Assembly: GCF_022581195.2 (NCBI RefSeq)
Contig: NC_061452.1
Coordinates: forward strand, 3,789,501 to 3,853,500
DNA: 64,000 nucleotides
From: Helicoverpa zea
Lineage: Eukaryota > Arthropoda > Insecta > Lepidoptera > Noctuidae
Reading direction: 5' to 3'
The translations under genes and the position numbers were made by a program. This document shows positions 39,851-53,386 of this stretch, piece by piece. Under the pieces are notes generated by a model, which saw only the letters and a program-made list of their open reading frames with translations, was not told the origin of the DNA and did not search any database. Each line of letters begins with the position of its first letter. Position 1 is the first letter of the stretch.

Positions 39851-41019
39851 CCAATAAAACAATATTAAGAAGTGAGTATAATTCAAACATTAACTACTAA
39901 ATCTCCCTATAAAAGACCACCCTATATCATTAGGAAGCGAATAACTTATCCTACACTAGTACTATTTCATTTTACAAACTCAGGTGTTACGTTACGGCTG
40001 TCACAAGACTTTGTACCAGTAATGTTAGAACTGAATGCAAGTTTGCAAGACTGCAAGCAAGGGACGGTGCGTAAATTGTGCAAGACACCACCTGCGGCGT
40101 ATCCGGCATGGTGAAGTTATTCTAGCTGGGTGGGTGGTTACACTGTTTTGTACGGTACGAGATGAAAATGACTGGCTGTGAATATATATGGTATTATATG
40201 AACGTTCCTGGTTGTATTGGAAGGCTTTTGGAGTAAATCATGGAAATATAGTATCTAACTTATGAGAAAAAGTCAGACATAGAGCTATGCAAGAAAAAAT
40301 GGCATGCTGCTGAAAATGTCGATGTTACTTTTGAAAGAAATAAACTCGATTAATTGACTGCTTTATAACAGATATTTATTTTTGATGATTTCTGTTTTTG
40401 AAAGATCTAGATTTTAGAATCCGATAATAAATCCAAATGTATTCAGGCCAACTATTTATTTAACGCTTCGTATAGTGGAGCTCAGCTCAAATTTAAATTT
40501 AAATACCTGATACGAACATTGGAAACAATCCCTAACAACAAGTGACAGTTTGAGATAAAACATATTACAGAATTATGAATAATTCACAACAATGTTTTAC
40601 AAGTGAAAGCCTATCTTATTAAGTGAAGTATTTATAGCAATTTCTGTATAATTTGTAAAACAAGCTCGCAGATAATGTCTTATGAATGGTCGCGATGGGT
40701 GGTATGTTAAACAAAATTATTTGTTTAAAATGAGATGTAAGCCAGATAGAAGCCATTTGATTTAATAGCTTTAGGATTTTTTTTTATTTTCTTGGTATAA
40801 TTTCCTAAAGTTTACATAGAAGAATTTACGTTTTATAATAGTAAGGTTATTCTTTAAAATTGAAGTTCGTTTTATAGACTTGTCAGAAAACTTAGGCATT
40901 GACATCAAAATTGTGAATGTCTATACCACTTACAAACTTCTTGAAAATAGTTACCGCTGTCCATATAAAGTGCAAAATTTAGAATTCAAAGGACGGATAT
41001 GATAGATTACTTGGTATTA

Positions 41020-41399
41020 TCATCCTTTGTCCCAACTATGTTGGGGTCGGCTTCCAGTCTAACCGGATTCAGCTGAGTACCAGTGCTTTACAAGAAGCGA
41101 CTGCCCTATCTGACCTCCTCAACCCAGTTACCCAGGCAACCCAATACCCCTTGGTTAGACTGGTGTCAGACTTACTGGCTTCTGACTACCCGTAACGACT
41201 GCCAAGGATGTTCAATGACAGCCGGGACCTACAGTTTAACGTGCCATCCGAAACACAGTCAATGGTGTCTAAGATATACTTAGAAAGTACATACAAACTT
41301 AGAAAAGTTGCATTGGTACTTGCCTGACCTGGGATCGAACCCGCGCCCTCATACTTGAGAGGTTGGTCCTTTACCCACCAGGCCACCACGACTCCCTAC
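41020..41399 (-). mobile_element. Full-length tRNA-derived SINE with 19-bp target site duplication
   Basis: On the minus strand the element starts with a pol III promoter: A-box-like TGGCCTGGTGGG and B box GGTTCGATCCC. The body ends in a hairpin-forming GACCCCAACATAGTTGGG segment. GATAGATTACTTGGTATTA is repeated exactly at 41001-41019 and 41400-41418, marking the insertion. The perfect duplication indicates a fairly recent insertion. Open frames inside are not genes. Confidence 0.92.
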
Positions 41400-41603
41400 G
41401 ATAGATTACTTGGTATTAGAGACTGGTTCATTTTAACAGTATTTTGTTGAGTAATTAAAACGTGATTGCAAGGAAATATTCAGAGCAATATTGCAGCTAT
41501 AGACACAGTTATATAATAGTGATAAGATCGTGAATAAGGAACAATCCTGTGCCAATATGCGAAATTAAGTTACGTTGGCACTTCCTCTGTACGTAAGTAT
41601 TAC

Positions 41604-41805
41604 CACTTTATAATATTGACTAATATAATTAATGTGAAAGTCAGTTTGTTTGATACACTTTCGAGATATAAAGTATGAATCGATTGAGATGAAATTCAGC
41701 AATAAGATATGGAGTAGGCTACCATGGAACAGAGATAGAGGATAGACGCCACTTTTATCCTGATTCTTTACGTTGTTCCCTTAGGACGCGGACGAAGTCG
41801 TGAAT
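41604..41805 (+). repeat. Degenerate copy of the 'CTAATAT...GCGGACGAAGTC' repeat
   Basis: GACTAATATAATTAATGTGA, GAGATGAAATTCAGC, ACTTTTATCCTGATTC and GGACGCGGACGAAGTCGTG occur in the order typical of this repeat class, with many substitutions. Confidence 0.55.
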
Positions 41806-42202
41806 AAAATCAAGTTTTCAACACTTAGTCATATTTGATTCTATTATTTCTACAAAAACTTACAGAGTGAAACATAAAGCATATATAGTTCCCACAAAAA
41901 ATAGGTTTATGTGTGTATCTACGGTATAATTATTTGTACTAGAAGTTCTAGAATTTTCCCACCTTTAATACCACAGGATTAATACCTTCATCAAATATAT
42001 CGCAAGTTTCTGGTTTTGCGGTCTCACTTTCACAACTTTTACAGAAACTGTTTTGTAAGGAACATCTTAGCTTTTACAATTATAATAATTATCATTTACT
42101 TATATAAGTAACTTATTTATTTTAAGTGCAAATACGTACGTAAGGAAGATGCAAAGTAGTTTAAAAGTTTGAATAATATACTAACGCTAAAAGTGTTAAC
42201 TC

Positions 42203-42239
42203 AAAGTTTTTGTGGTACCGACGGTACTACAAAAACTTT
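42203..42239. repeat. Near-perfect 17-bp-arm palindrome
   Basis: AAAGTTTTTGTGGTACC and its inverted partner GGTACTACAAAAACTTT are separated by three bases and differ at one position. It directly abuts the inverted repeat at 42230-42354. Confidence 0.8.
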
Positions 42240-42354
42240 TAAATGTCTGTTGAACACTTGTCAAAAAAAATGGCAGATTATTACGTTGAAATAAGGTCCG
42301 TTTTGCAGCCACACTTTTTCAGACAAGTGTTCAATAGATGTTTAACTTTTTAAA
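42230..42354. mobile_element. Small MITE with ~30-bp terminal inverted repeats
   Basis: The arm ending GTTGAACACTTGTC (42249-42262) is inverted at 42322-42340 (GACAAGTGTTCAATAGATG), with looser matches extending outward through the AAAAACTTTT flanks. There is no coding capacity. A relative sits in an Ir21a intron near 7290-7360. Confidence 0.6.
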
Positions 42355-42359
42355 GTTAG

Positions 42360-45300
42360 GCTGAATATGTCTCATACTGAGTTTTTTTTTTTCAGATTTG
42401 ACCATCAGTTCCTGAACTTAGCAAATAATCAGATTAACAGTAAGTACTTTTTTAAAAATTTATGATATTTAGATTAAGAAAATTTTACAAAATATACACT
42501 AGTGTCACAAAAAACCTTTAAAATTGACTAAACAATTGATGGTAACGATAGTTTTAATTCATTGCAATCACAGTGTAGGTAACATGCATGCGCGTATCTA
42601 CACTACCTGTCACGATAGTGCCTTCATATTTACTATTTTTTTGTCTTAGATGCATTTAATTATAAGTGCGTTAAGAAAGTGCATTTATTTTGATACTTTG
42701 GTTTTACGATAAAGAATAATCTATCCTTCTATTATTTATAGAAGTTCTATTAAATTATACAAAAAAATCTGTAAAGTTAGCAATAATTACTCACTTAACG
42801 GTATCAAAATTCTTGTTACTTTACCTTAAAGCGTGTTTAACCGACTTAAAATAAGGAGTTTCTCTATTATCGGCACCGATTTTAATGCAGTTTTCAGTAG
42901 ATAGTTGTCAGAGTTAGGGATGGTAGGTATATGTATTATTGAAGTCATGTTTTCTCTCAATGTTAGAAGCCATTTTTACCTGAAACAATAAAAACACTTC
43001 ATAAATAAGGTGCACTTCACAAAAATTTTACAATGGCCATTCACTCACGACCTACATTTACAAACTATGTACTTAGACATTATTTCCTATCAAGATACTA
43101 GAACATGCAAATAATAGGTTTTGTAACATTAAGCCAAGCCTGTCAGGCGCTTAGCAAATGTCCTACCTATCTAAAGTATTTAGAATGTCGTGGAACAAGT
43201 ATCAAAATTCACTACCTATAGTACCTATACAAAGTATGGCTGTCTGTTTGAGTAATACCCAAAAATTACTAAATGTATTTTGGTTCGGAAATGGATGCAG
43301 TGATTCTTGAGATTTTGAAATATCTATACTAATATAATAAAGAAAACCTTTTTTGTACCCTAAAGGCTCCGGAACTACTGAAGCAATTCAAAAAATTATT
43401 TTACTCTTCGACACTCTTTCCAAGTAACGCAGGCATATTTTGTTATGTAGTGAATTGTAGTGCCCAAGGAATGCTGGTGAAACCGCGCTAATAAAAGGGC
43501 TATAATTTCTACAGGTGTAAAGTCGGGCCGTAAGTAAATAGAGAGTATTCATAACATTGTAACATGTTGTAAAAATCAAGCAAGGCTGACAGACAGTAAA
43601 TGTCCTACCTAAAATATTTAGAACGTCTTGTCCCTGTCTAAAACGGCTCAAATACCTACACGATACATATATTTCAATAAGTATATAAGCCATTTAATAT
43701 CAGACAAATAGCTAGATCACGATCTATGGTCGTAAATTATAATGCGCGCGCGCCGAATCGGGAGTAAAGTGTTATGTAGCATTAATCATTGTTTATGAGC
43801 TAGCCGTGATATGGACAATGGGTTCTGCACATCATTTTGTTGTTTAGAGCAGGCGATTTTGTAGAAAGTTTTATGGCATAAATATTATATGGATAATATT
43901 ATTTGGTTACGGTAAAAAGAATATTAATATTGCTGGAAAATGGATGATGAATATCAAGGAGGATGTTAACACAATTTTGCGAAATCATTTCACAAAACGC
44001 AAGGAAAATCTTTAAATATGTTACTTATCAATATAAATACTTCTTTAATCGCCCCACTGCTGGGCATAGGCCTCATCTCACACGGAGAAAGATATAAAAA
44101 CGAGTCTGCCTTTAATTTAGTGCATACATAAATTCAATAGAAATAATAACCTACCGCTTCTAACTTCACAAACTACCACATTTCCAATTGAATTCAGAGT
44201 CAAATGATTTAAGTAATAAATATCTTCCGACAAGAACATAATGCGTAAATAAGTTACTGAGCCCATTTCTATAAGATTACAAGCTTGGTTCTCTTACGCA
44301 TTAATCTTATAATTCACTGCACACCAACCATTTCTAACGTAAGAATATAACGCAAAGTACTGCGTGAACGGTATTATGTAATAGAAAACAAACTGATGGC
44401 TATTTAGATATTCCTTTAATTAATTCGATTTCATCTGATTTACGTAGTTTGGAGTTTAGAGCGGTTTCGATAAGGCCTGAAATCTTACGGCTTGTTAATC
44501 TTCTGAGAATTACGTGGTAATTATTTGTATAGTTATTTGGTATGGTAATTAAATAGCAAATAAACAACATGTATTTTCCAAGGCGAGGTTTTTTACAATA
44601 TAATTCCAGTACTACTTAACCCAAAAACAGTGTTAGTTACACTTACAATAAAAAAATACAAAATAAAAAATACAGCGTCTCGTTCATTCCAGTTGTTGTC
44701 AAAGAATAGATTCAAGTCATGTAAAAAATAGAGCCTATTCCGAGTCTGCTCCGATTTGGCTTGGCTTGCGTTTTTAAACGTTAATTCATTGATGTGCAAA
44801 TGTAGGATTCTAAAGAACTCAGTCCTCCTATGAGAATGGAACTTTCGTATCATAGCATAATCTCAGGTAATATTCTATGACGTCTGCAACTATCACAGTA
44901 TTGCACATTGCAAAAATTAAAACCGCATAATTCACTATACCGCGCTCCAATTTCAGCGCTCGCCTGTACGTAAAGCCGTCAACACTTGTACAAAATGTAA
45001 TTACATCAATTTGCCAGAATGCAAGCGTAACATTGCAATGGCGTAATATTATGGAACAGCTTATGGAATCCGGAACACGAAGGTCTATAAATTAAGCGTT
45101 TCGCGCACGGATAGCGGTGCAATGTCTGCAACTATGTTCGTAGCTGAAGTAGTTTAAAAAGCATTTTCTTTTAGAGGATTTTATTTCATGGTAGTAAATC
45201 ATACGACAGTAAAGGGAAACTTAATGACAATCTATAACAAGCTATCAGCATCAACCTAAATACTTTTCACCCGGCTTCCCGAAAACGAAGAGGTTCTCAA

Positions 45301-48105
45301 TTCAGATGCTTGTACCTATGTTTATTTTTAGAGTAAGTTTATTGCTAAGTTTATTAATAACCTACTCTCCTAATTCATTTTTCCTAAAAGAAGTGCACAT
45401 CTAATGGTACAGTAGCAAGTGAATTTAGCACATGTGTGTGTTAAGCTGTACTTTTTTTATTATTCTTTCACACAAGTGCTAGATTCACTTGCAATCTATC
45501 AGAATTAATTGTTGCACTAACCTAGGTACACTTATATAACACGTAATGTGGCTTAATTTGCATTTTAATGGCCTTAAGGCATTCTTGTTATGCAACTTGT
45601 ACACTAAGATTAATTGTCGCGAAAACTATGAAGTAATGGGAAAATTTATCAGCTGTATATCTAGGCTGTAATATGAATAATTGCTGTCAACTGTAATTTG
45701 TACCACTTTGCGGCTTACTTTATAGGTATTTGCATATTGATTCCGGTTTCCAGGTTTAGGCTATATTGGTGTTACTCAGAATCAGCCTTATTTTTAGAGA
45801 TGGGAAATCATCAAATGACTATTCTCTCGTTGTGAGTGCAGTGGTGAGCAGAGTCAGACTTTTACTGACCAAAACCCACTATGTTCCTTCTAGAGCCCTT
45901 TGTGTACCGGGGCCGCGGTAACTCTTTCGAACAATCGCACAGCTAAGTCAGATTTTGATCCTAGGGCTCAGAATCAGGACTGAAGTTTTATTGGTTCTTA
46001 ACTGATGTTAACAAGTATAAAAGGGTTGTTTAAGGAGCTATAAGTTTTATAGTAAATGCAGTTTAAAATTACGGTGCAGTAGTCATAAAAGTACCGACTG
46101 TGAAAGTTTTAACTTAGTGCTATACTTAGCCAAGTTAGATTCTAGTCTAAAGTACATTACATGTATGTACTTATAAGGAAGTGAAACTTAATACTTTTTA
46201 TGGCTTTTTTTCTGTAAGTACAAATTTTTACAATATGAATTACACGCCATATTTCATAGTCATGATACGTATCTCATTAAAATAAAAATTATAGAACAAG
46301 CCGTAACGTATGATTGAAATATAATTCTTACTTTCACGTTGCGTACAAAAAAGTCCTATTAGATACTTTCATTTACAATAATAATTTTATTAGTATGACA
46401 ATAATATTTTCTTCGATATTTTATAGTTTTACATTTTATATTTTATAGTAACACCTAGAAATTACACTTCTGTTTCTATTATCAATGTTCTATATTGTTT
46501 GCCCACTAGAATTCAGACGTTCCAAAAATAAGGTCATATTAGACCATTTTAAAAGACTACCACTTGCCACATAAAAGCTGTCTCTTTGTTCCAAATAATT
46601 GACACACAAACAACCTTGAATACGCCATTACACTATCAAAAAGTCAGATCATTCTTATCACACAGTCGTTGAACCATTTGTCTAAACGTGGGTTATATCA
46701 AGCATCTCTTTGCCAAATAGATTGAGATAAATCCTACGTAAGGCACGTTTGATGAATTACTAAATCATTTTTTGTATATCAATTGACAGAAGCAGCAAGC
46801 CATCAAAAAAAAATGTTTCCAATATTCATTCTTCTATTTCTGCATATAAAAAATCATACTTTTTATGTTATTTATTCACGTTCCTACCTTGAAATTTATG
46901 TTCAGCTACATAAGTATGGTGCTACTTTTGTAACATAGACAATAAATAAGTTAGCCTTTCTTTTATACAAGGCTAGAACGCCGTTACCAAGTAACAAAAT
47001 CTCGACTATAAATTCTCTCGCCAGCACAAAACATGTTAGGGTGCGTTCAGACCGATTGAACAAAGAACTAGAGCTAAGAACACGAGCATTATTACATAGC
47101 ATTTTATCACTAGCCCCATATTAAATTGTTTTAATGTAAACTAACATAGCATTTTTCCGTACTATTTCGTAGGTGTGTACAGAATGAACAGTTTACCTAG
47201 GTAACTAGGTTGAAGAGTTCAGACAGGCAGTCGTTCCAACTACATCACTCATACTCAGCTGCATCTGGTGAGACTGGAAGCCAACCCCAACATAGTTGGC
47301 CAAAATCCAGCCAGAGATATTATAGAATGGGCATTCACTCGTATGTTTAAAACGCGTCTTTACAGTATTCTCTCACTAAAAGAACCAATATCCTCGTAGT
47401 ATGTAGTACCTATATATGTACTGAGTATTATCTGTAGCCATTAAGCGCACCAGTACTGTTATGTGCGCGGTACCTCTCTGAGATAAAAGTCTCTAACGTG
47501 GTGCAGCACGCGCCACCGTTCTAAAGTGATTGGTTTAAGTTAGAAACTGAAACATAAAGGTTTTTTTGTAGGTATTTAATAAAAGGAAAATACGTTATCT
47601 ACAAACATTCATTCCATAGGTATTTTAAACACTATTCTTCTAATTGGATAAATTTTCATTCTAAATCTTGAGTTGGTGCGTTTTTAGGAAAGATAAGTTG
47701 CCTGATAATAGAAGTTTTAATAAATGAAGTAAACTGTCGTCGATTAATAGAATAATCTCTAAGCTAGCTATTGAAATATTTGGAACTAAACATCGATTTT
47801 ACAAACAAGTTAGACAAGGCAAATTTCCCAACTATCCACCACAGTATAAACCTCTGAAATACGTCTGTAACTATCCGCAACCTCCCACAACTTGGGCCAT
47901 TACGAACACTTTATAGCCATGTCCAGACTTAACACACTATCCTCTAACAAGAGCGATCCAGTTACGACCACCTTATATAAAACCCTTGCAATCAATGGAA
48001 ATAATTTCCTTTATCGATAGACCCAGAGCACACTGCAGACTAAATAGTCGGTCAATAGTTTGACGATTCATAAGAACTTCCATAGGCCCATTTGAAAAAT
48101 AACAA
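42360..48105. other. Non-coding, no gene seen
   Basis: AT-rich DNA with only short spurious frames. Repeat scraps are visible: about 43324-43500, a 'GCCCCACTGCTGGGCATAGG' piece at about 44051, and the SINE tail at about 47254-47310. Confidence 0.5.
47254..47310 (+). mobile_element. 5'-truncated SINE copy, opposite orientation
   Basis: GAGACTGGAAGCCAACCCCA followed by ACATAGTTGG is the reverse complement of the tail segment seen at 41020-41060, without the tRNA-like head. Confidence 0.65.
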
Positions 48106-48108
48106 TAA

Positions 48109-48529
48109 GGCGATTATCACACTGCCCCGCATGATGCAGCGTAGTGCGTGGATGCGTTTTTTTCCGTTGTATGGAAATATCTCCGTTTGTATGGAAAATA
48201 CGCATAGTCCAACACACTGAAAATGCATCCACGCGCGTTCATGCGGATCACGCACATACATGCGGAGAAACACGCACCCCCGCGCGTAGGTGCGGGGCGA
48301 GACGCAAGGTATGGCACACTGAATCCCGCAATGCCGCGCGTGATTTTGAATGGGCGTGACGTGTATATTTGAAAATGGAACTCGCTGTGCGTGAATTTAC
48401 AAAACGCACCTACGCGCATGAGTGCGTGAAAAACCCGCACGATGATGCAGATCTGCACTCCCGCAGGAACGCGCGTAGGTGCGTCGACACGCAAGATGCA
48501 GCGTGATGCGGGGCAGTGTGAAGATCACC
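48109..48529. mobile_element. 421-bp MITE, PIF/Harbinger-like, TAA target duplication
   Basis: The left end GGCGATTATCACACTGCCCC and the right end (inverted) GGTGATCTTCACACTGCCCC are terminal inverted repeats, followed on both sides by GCATGATGCAGC-like sequence. TAA flanks both ends (48106-48108, 48530-48532), the usual 3-bp duplication of PIF/Harbinger elements. The interior is CG-rich with repeated GCGCGTAGGTGCG-type words. The 125-codon frame inside is composition noise, with no transposase similarity I recognise. Confidence 0.85.
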
Positions 48530-48596
48530 TAATATTTTGACTCCATTTTTTTTTATCGTGAATATCCAAAATTAAAGCATTTTTTTTTAAAGGAAG

Positions 48597-48725
48597 TGAA
48601 TCCAATCAAAGTTTTCAATCGGTCTGATACAGCTAAATACCTGACCTACGTAATGTGCGTACTACCATCTTCATACTGATTTATGAGCTTAAGCAAACTA
48701 TCGGCCGACTAAAAGTTTGCAGTAT
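48597..48725. mobile_element. Small repeat element, uninterrupted copy
   Basis: Runs from CCAATCAAAGTTTTCAATCGG to ATCGGCCGACTAAAAGTTTG. The ends are weak inverted repeats of each other. A second copy at 58526-59390 is split by two other elements, which proves this is a repeated unit. Confidence 0.7.
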
Positions 48726-50420
48726 GCTGGTACTTTTACTAAAACATATTTCAAAGTGAAATACTCAAAGTACTTGTGCAAGGAATAATTTTGTTCAGGA
48801 CGTTAAGTAATCGAGTTTCTGGGTCACTCACTACTGATTTGTGGTTTTCTGGTTTTGTATCTAAATGAATGGAAAGCAGGGAAATAATTCGATGTTTAAG
48901 GATATGTTAATAATTTATAGAATAAGTTAGGACTGGAATTTGTATACATTAAACTTTCATTTGACTCTTTTTTTCCTCTAATTCACAAGGTAATTATATA
49001 TAATATATATTCCTTTCCACTATAGTCAGTAGGAAACATAAAATATTACCACATTTAAAAGATATAAGAATGATAGACAACCACATATCGATAGCTTTGA
49101 CCTCATCCCATCACTATACTCACACACAAAATCATAAAATATTTTTTTATTCAACAGAACAAATCACAAATCGACGTTCATAACATAATCAAAAGAACTT
49201 TAAACTTATATCTATAGTTCATATTCAAAGTTGCATGTTTATATAACAACATCATTATTACATGTATATGAAATGTCATGTCAATCAAGAATCTAATTCA
49301 AATGTTCCAACCGATATCTGGCAATGGACCTCAAAATTAGAATAGGGTTGTCAGACTTACGTCATCATTGAATATAGCACCTACGTACATTGATGCAACC
49401 TTAACAGGATATTCAGATTATAAAGACCAATAAATATGTACCTACATAATAAGATTTTGAAAAAAATGCTGACCCAGTGCACTAATTTTGAGAGTACAGA
49501 AGAAGAAAAGACGCAATTAATTAATAAGAACAGACAAATGAATCAGATAAATTCAAGTTAACAATTATACATTTAATTTGGATATTTCTTCAAACTATCA
49601 ATTGATAGAAAATTTAAATTAACGAATATAAATAATCTTTTACCCACTACAGGACATGGGTTTCTTCTCATAAGTATTTGCAGTCTGCGTAGGCTATGCT
49701 ATGATTTTAAATAGATACAAAACATTACACTTAACAACATTAACACTGTTATGTCACGATTATCAACAAGCAAATCATCATAAAACTACATACTGACAGC
49801 CCTACCCAAGTACCCATTCATAACGCCTTCCTAACTTAGCGTGAAAATCTCGCGACAGATTTAGTTCAAGAGATAGTTAAGTAAGTCGCATTTCTGTAGT
49901 TGCGCAAAATATCAACTTGTACCTGTAAGCTTATGGTAATTTTCATCTGATAGTATTTTCGATTGGTATTGACTATGCAATCGTGTGCTTGCATAAGGAA
50001 AAATATGTTGCTGATTTTTAAAGAAAAATATTTATTTTTGGGTATTGTAAAACATATTTAAAAAAAAAAATCAATTTACAAGTAGATAATAATCTACGTC
50101 TTATAAAAAGAATGCTAATAAATCACACAACCTTTATTTTGTGAATTCTAATAGTCTTCGAAAATGATTATTATTAGTTTAAAAATCAATTTAATCAAAC
50201 AAGCTACATCGAATAACAAAAAAGAAGCGCCCAAATTCTAATCAAGTAGGGGCGTACACGAGTCTTTTTAATTAAATCTTTTATAGAATGTAATCTTGCG
50301 GGAAAAATAACATAAAACCTTAATATAATAAACCAAAAAACCAAGACAATTAGTCTTTCACCTATATTTTTATAATTCATCTAAAAATATGAACTAAGTT
50401 ATTATTAATCATCATTATCT

Positions 50421-50465
50421 GCCTAGCCTTTTCCCAACTATGTTGGGGTCGGCTGCCAGTCTAAG
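50421..50465 (-). mobile_element. 5'-truncated SINE copy (tail only)
   Basis: CCCAACTATGTTGGGGTCGG then CTGCCAGTCTAA, matching the 3' end of the full-length SINE at 41020-41399. Confidence 0.7.
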
Positions 50466-51837
50466 TTATTGTGTTTCAAAATATGCAATAATGGTAAATA
50501 AAAAAGTCACTTTCAACAATAATTTTGTAAGACTAGGTTTTCCCAAATCAACAAAAGCTAACAAAAAGTAGCAATCAACCTTATGACATTATTTTATGCG
50601 TAAGCGCAGCTCAGAATAAAAGTCTTCGATTTCATATCGCAATATTTCTCAGATCTCTTTAGTTTAACCTTCGTTATTATATTTATTGAACTCTTTGTGG
50701 TTACACAAAATTATTCGGGGTTTTTAAAGGACTTTGCTATTATTGATTTTCAGAACAAAATGAATCATATTGATTGTAGTTTTTGTCAATTCAGTATCAA
50801 AATTGTGTGGTAGTTGTTAATAAGGTTTTTTAAATCTGTCGATTATGTCAAAATCTTGAGATATTATAAATTTTAGAATAGTTTTCCTTATAAGCACGTT
50901 CTTTCTTACCACAGCCACTGGCTGAGTTTTTGTGTGTAAGCATTTATGTCAGTTGACAAATAAACCACGCAATAAGTATATTAAATTCTTCTAATAGCGA
51001 AAACCACAAACAGTTACTACCTGACTGACTACAAAATAACTTTGTTTACTCAGACATTATCAGTTACCGCATAACCGTAACACAGGCAATTTAATAAATA
51101 ACTATAACAAAACCATTATTTCCCCACACTTTGACAGTGCGAAATTACTTAATAAACAAAGCATTACATAAGAAACTGTAACAACATATAAATTGTTTCC
51201 TGAACGGAAAATTGCTAGGCCGATAACCAGCCGATCGGCAGTCGGTCGATTCGCCGCGTCGGCCGATTGATGCCAATTTATGTTCATGTGAATATGCACG
51301 ATTCTTGGTCGTTGTACAACTAGTAATTACCTTGGGAAATACTTTTACTCTTTACTCTGTAAGTAAGAGACGTAACAGACGTGGAAACGCCTCTGAGGGA
51401 TGTAGCATGAGGAAATTAAGATAGGAAGTGATTGGGTAAACTACTTCATTATAAGGCACTATTTTACGATCAGGTTTTGTGTCGAACAACTTGTGTCCAT
51501 AGAGTATGGAGCTAGGAAAGATAATTAATTCTCAGTTACCAATTTTACAACAATTAAACATTACATAAATACAAAAGTTACACGGCCAACCAATCTAAAT
51601 TAACACAAAACTGACCCACAAATTAGTATGCTGCCAAAAAACGTAGGTACATACTCGTACATTCATCAAACGATACGCTACATGCTTAGTTACGTCAACA
51701 AGCTATTTAAATTAAGATCAACATACTATTTACTTAAAAATGTACATTAGAGAGAATTAAACTCGCAAAGCAATTTTAATTACTGTTCTAATCTTTAATC
51801 AAAGCGATTAATTCGAACATTGACACAGTTATGCGCT

Positions 51838-52239
51838 GGACTGTACGTATAGGGCTGCCACATTACATCATTTGCAACCGTATTAACCATGGAGAATACA
51901 ATTACTAGCAGAGGTGCCATAACGAAAAATAGCCTAAGAAAATAGCGTGCCAAAATATAGGTACGCTTGGGACGAGAAACGTTACTGTTTTCACCCTCTT
52001 TGGACTCAACCATTTTTTGTAATACCAAAAATCGTTGACAGATGTCTCAAAGAACCCGAACGCCTCATTACTTCACTCGTAACTGCGGTCAGTTACGAGT
52101 TTTGGCCATGCCCGCCGTACGTGTTTGACCTAGAAGAAGGTGCCTGACCTACCTATTATGTCGTCTCCACTCATCTTTCTTCCGTGACTGGGCTATACGT
52201 ATAGGGCTGCCCCATTACATCACTTACAACCGTATTAAC
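51838..52239. repeat. Two direct ~50-bp repeats 352 bp apart
   Basis: ACGTATAGGGCTGCC, ATTACATCA and CAACCGTATTAAC occur in order at 51838-51888 and 52190-52239 with few differences. A perfect 10-bp stem, CTCGTAACTG/CAGTTACGAG, lies between them at 52076-52099. They could be termini of a small degraded element. Confidence 0.7.
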
Positions 52240-53386
52240 AAATAAATAGTTCGCCATTGCGTCCACGTACAGAGAAAGTAGTTTCACAAACGGAAGGACA
52301 GACAGAATGATCTTGCTATGTTTATGTACGTGATTTGAGATAATTTGAATCCTTGCATAAGTAGGTAACCGTAACGCACGTGATGACGTTCGATAATCGA
52401 CTTTATTGGCAACGCAATACGATTGATTATGCTGTGGTAATAAGTAAGCTCGCATTAGTTTTAAATGGATATGCACTAATGCCTATTATCTTAAGTATAG
52501 ACGCTCAGACTGTGATCCGACTTATGTAAGGTAAGGCAGGGAAATCTTTTACAATTAATTAGGTCTATGCTCTGAGTACGTAATGAAACTGTTATATGTT
52601 AAGGTTTTACATTAGAATAGGTACAAATGAAATTACTACCATAGCCCTTGTTAAAAGCCGTGTTATGTTTGTATAATCTTCTATCTTCGTGTAATTTCTC
52701 TTGTAATTCAAAAGTCTTTTATTTAGTTATCAAAACAATCTGCTGAACAAGGGGACCCCACACTGAACATCTGCTTCGAAAGTTACCAAAACAATGAAAT
52801 CTTTTAACTTACATAACAATTAAAGCTTTTTAAACCAATAAAGGCTGTTTTATCAGTAATTCGGGAAAGCATAACGATTCCATTCACAAACAAGAACGTT
52901 ATTATAACAATTAGAAACTTTTAATCGATATGATTACTCGATTATATTTCGGAGTCGGTACCACGTTCACCGGTGTAGAAACGATATAATTTTGTTAATT
53001 ATATTTGTTTTTGGTGGTTTATATAATCCAGTATGTAATGTACCTAGTATCAATTATTTTTTATTGTTTGTTTGTTGATATAGCGTTTGCATTTGAATCA
53101 AAATATTGGTATGATTTTTATAATAGCGATAATACCTAAACTAAACGGACAGCTAATAAAACCCTTTCTCAATCATCGAAAAATGAACAATCAACGATGG
53201 ATTGCTATAACATATTTTCATTGATATGAAACTAGAGATTACATTTTTACATATGCTCCATATAAATAATATCCAATTTATTATCGTAACACAACGGATG
53301 AGTAGATTATAGATATCGACAACAAAACAATCATATTAATGGCTTCCTCATCGAAAACAAAAGTACATAGAAAAGGGCTACTCTAA

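Larger units (their letters stand above)
48730..53380. other. Non-coding, no gene seen
   Basis: No convincing exon. It contains a SINE tail at about 50421-50465 and duplicated 50-bp blocks at 51838 and 52190 with a perfect hairpin between them. A palindrome-rich GGCCGATAACCAGCCGATCG patch is at about 51220-51270. Confidence 0.5.

Noticed and set aside
41186..41389. 67-codon minus-strand open frame
   Set aside because: It lies inside the tRNA-derived SINE; the apparent peptide is translated pol III promoter sequence.
48117..48494. 125-codon minus-strand open frame
   Set aside because: It lies wholly inside the CG-rich MITE 48109-48529 and reflects its repetitive composition.
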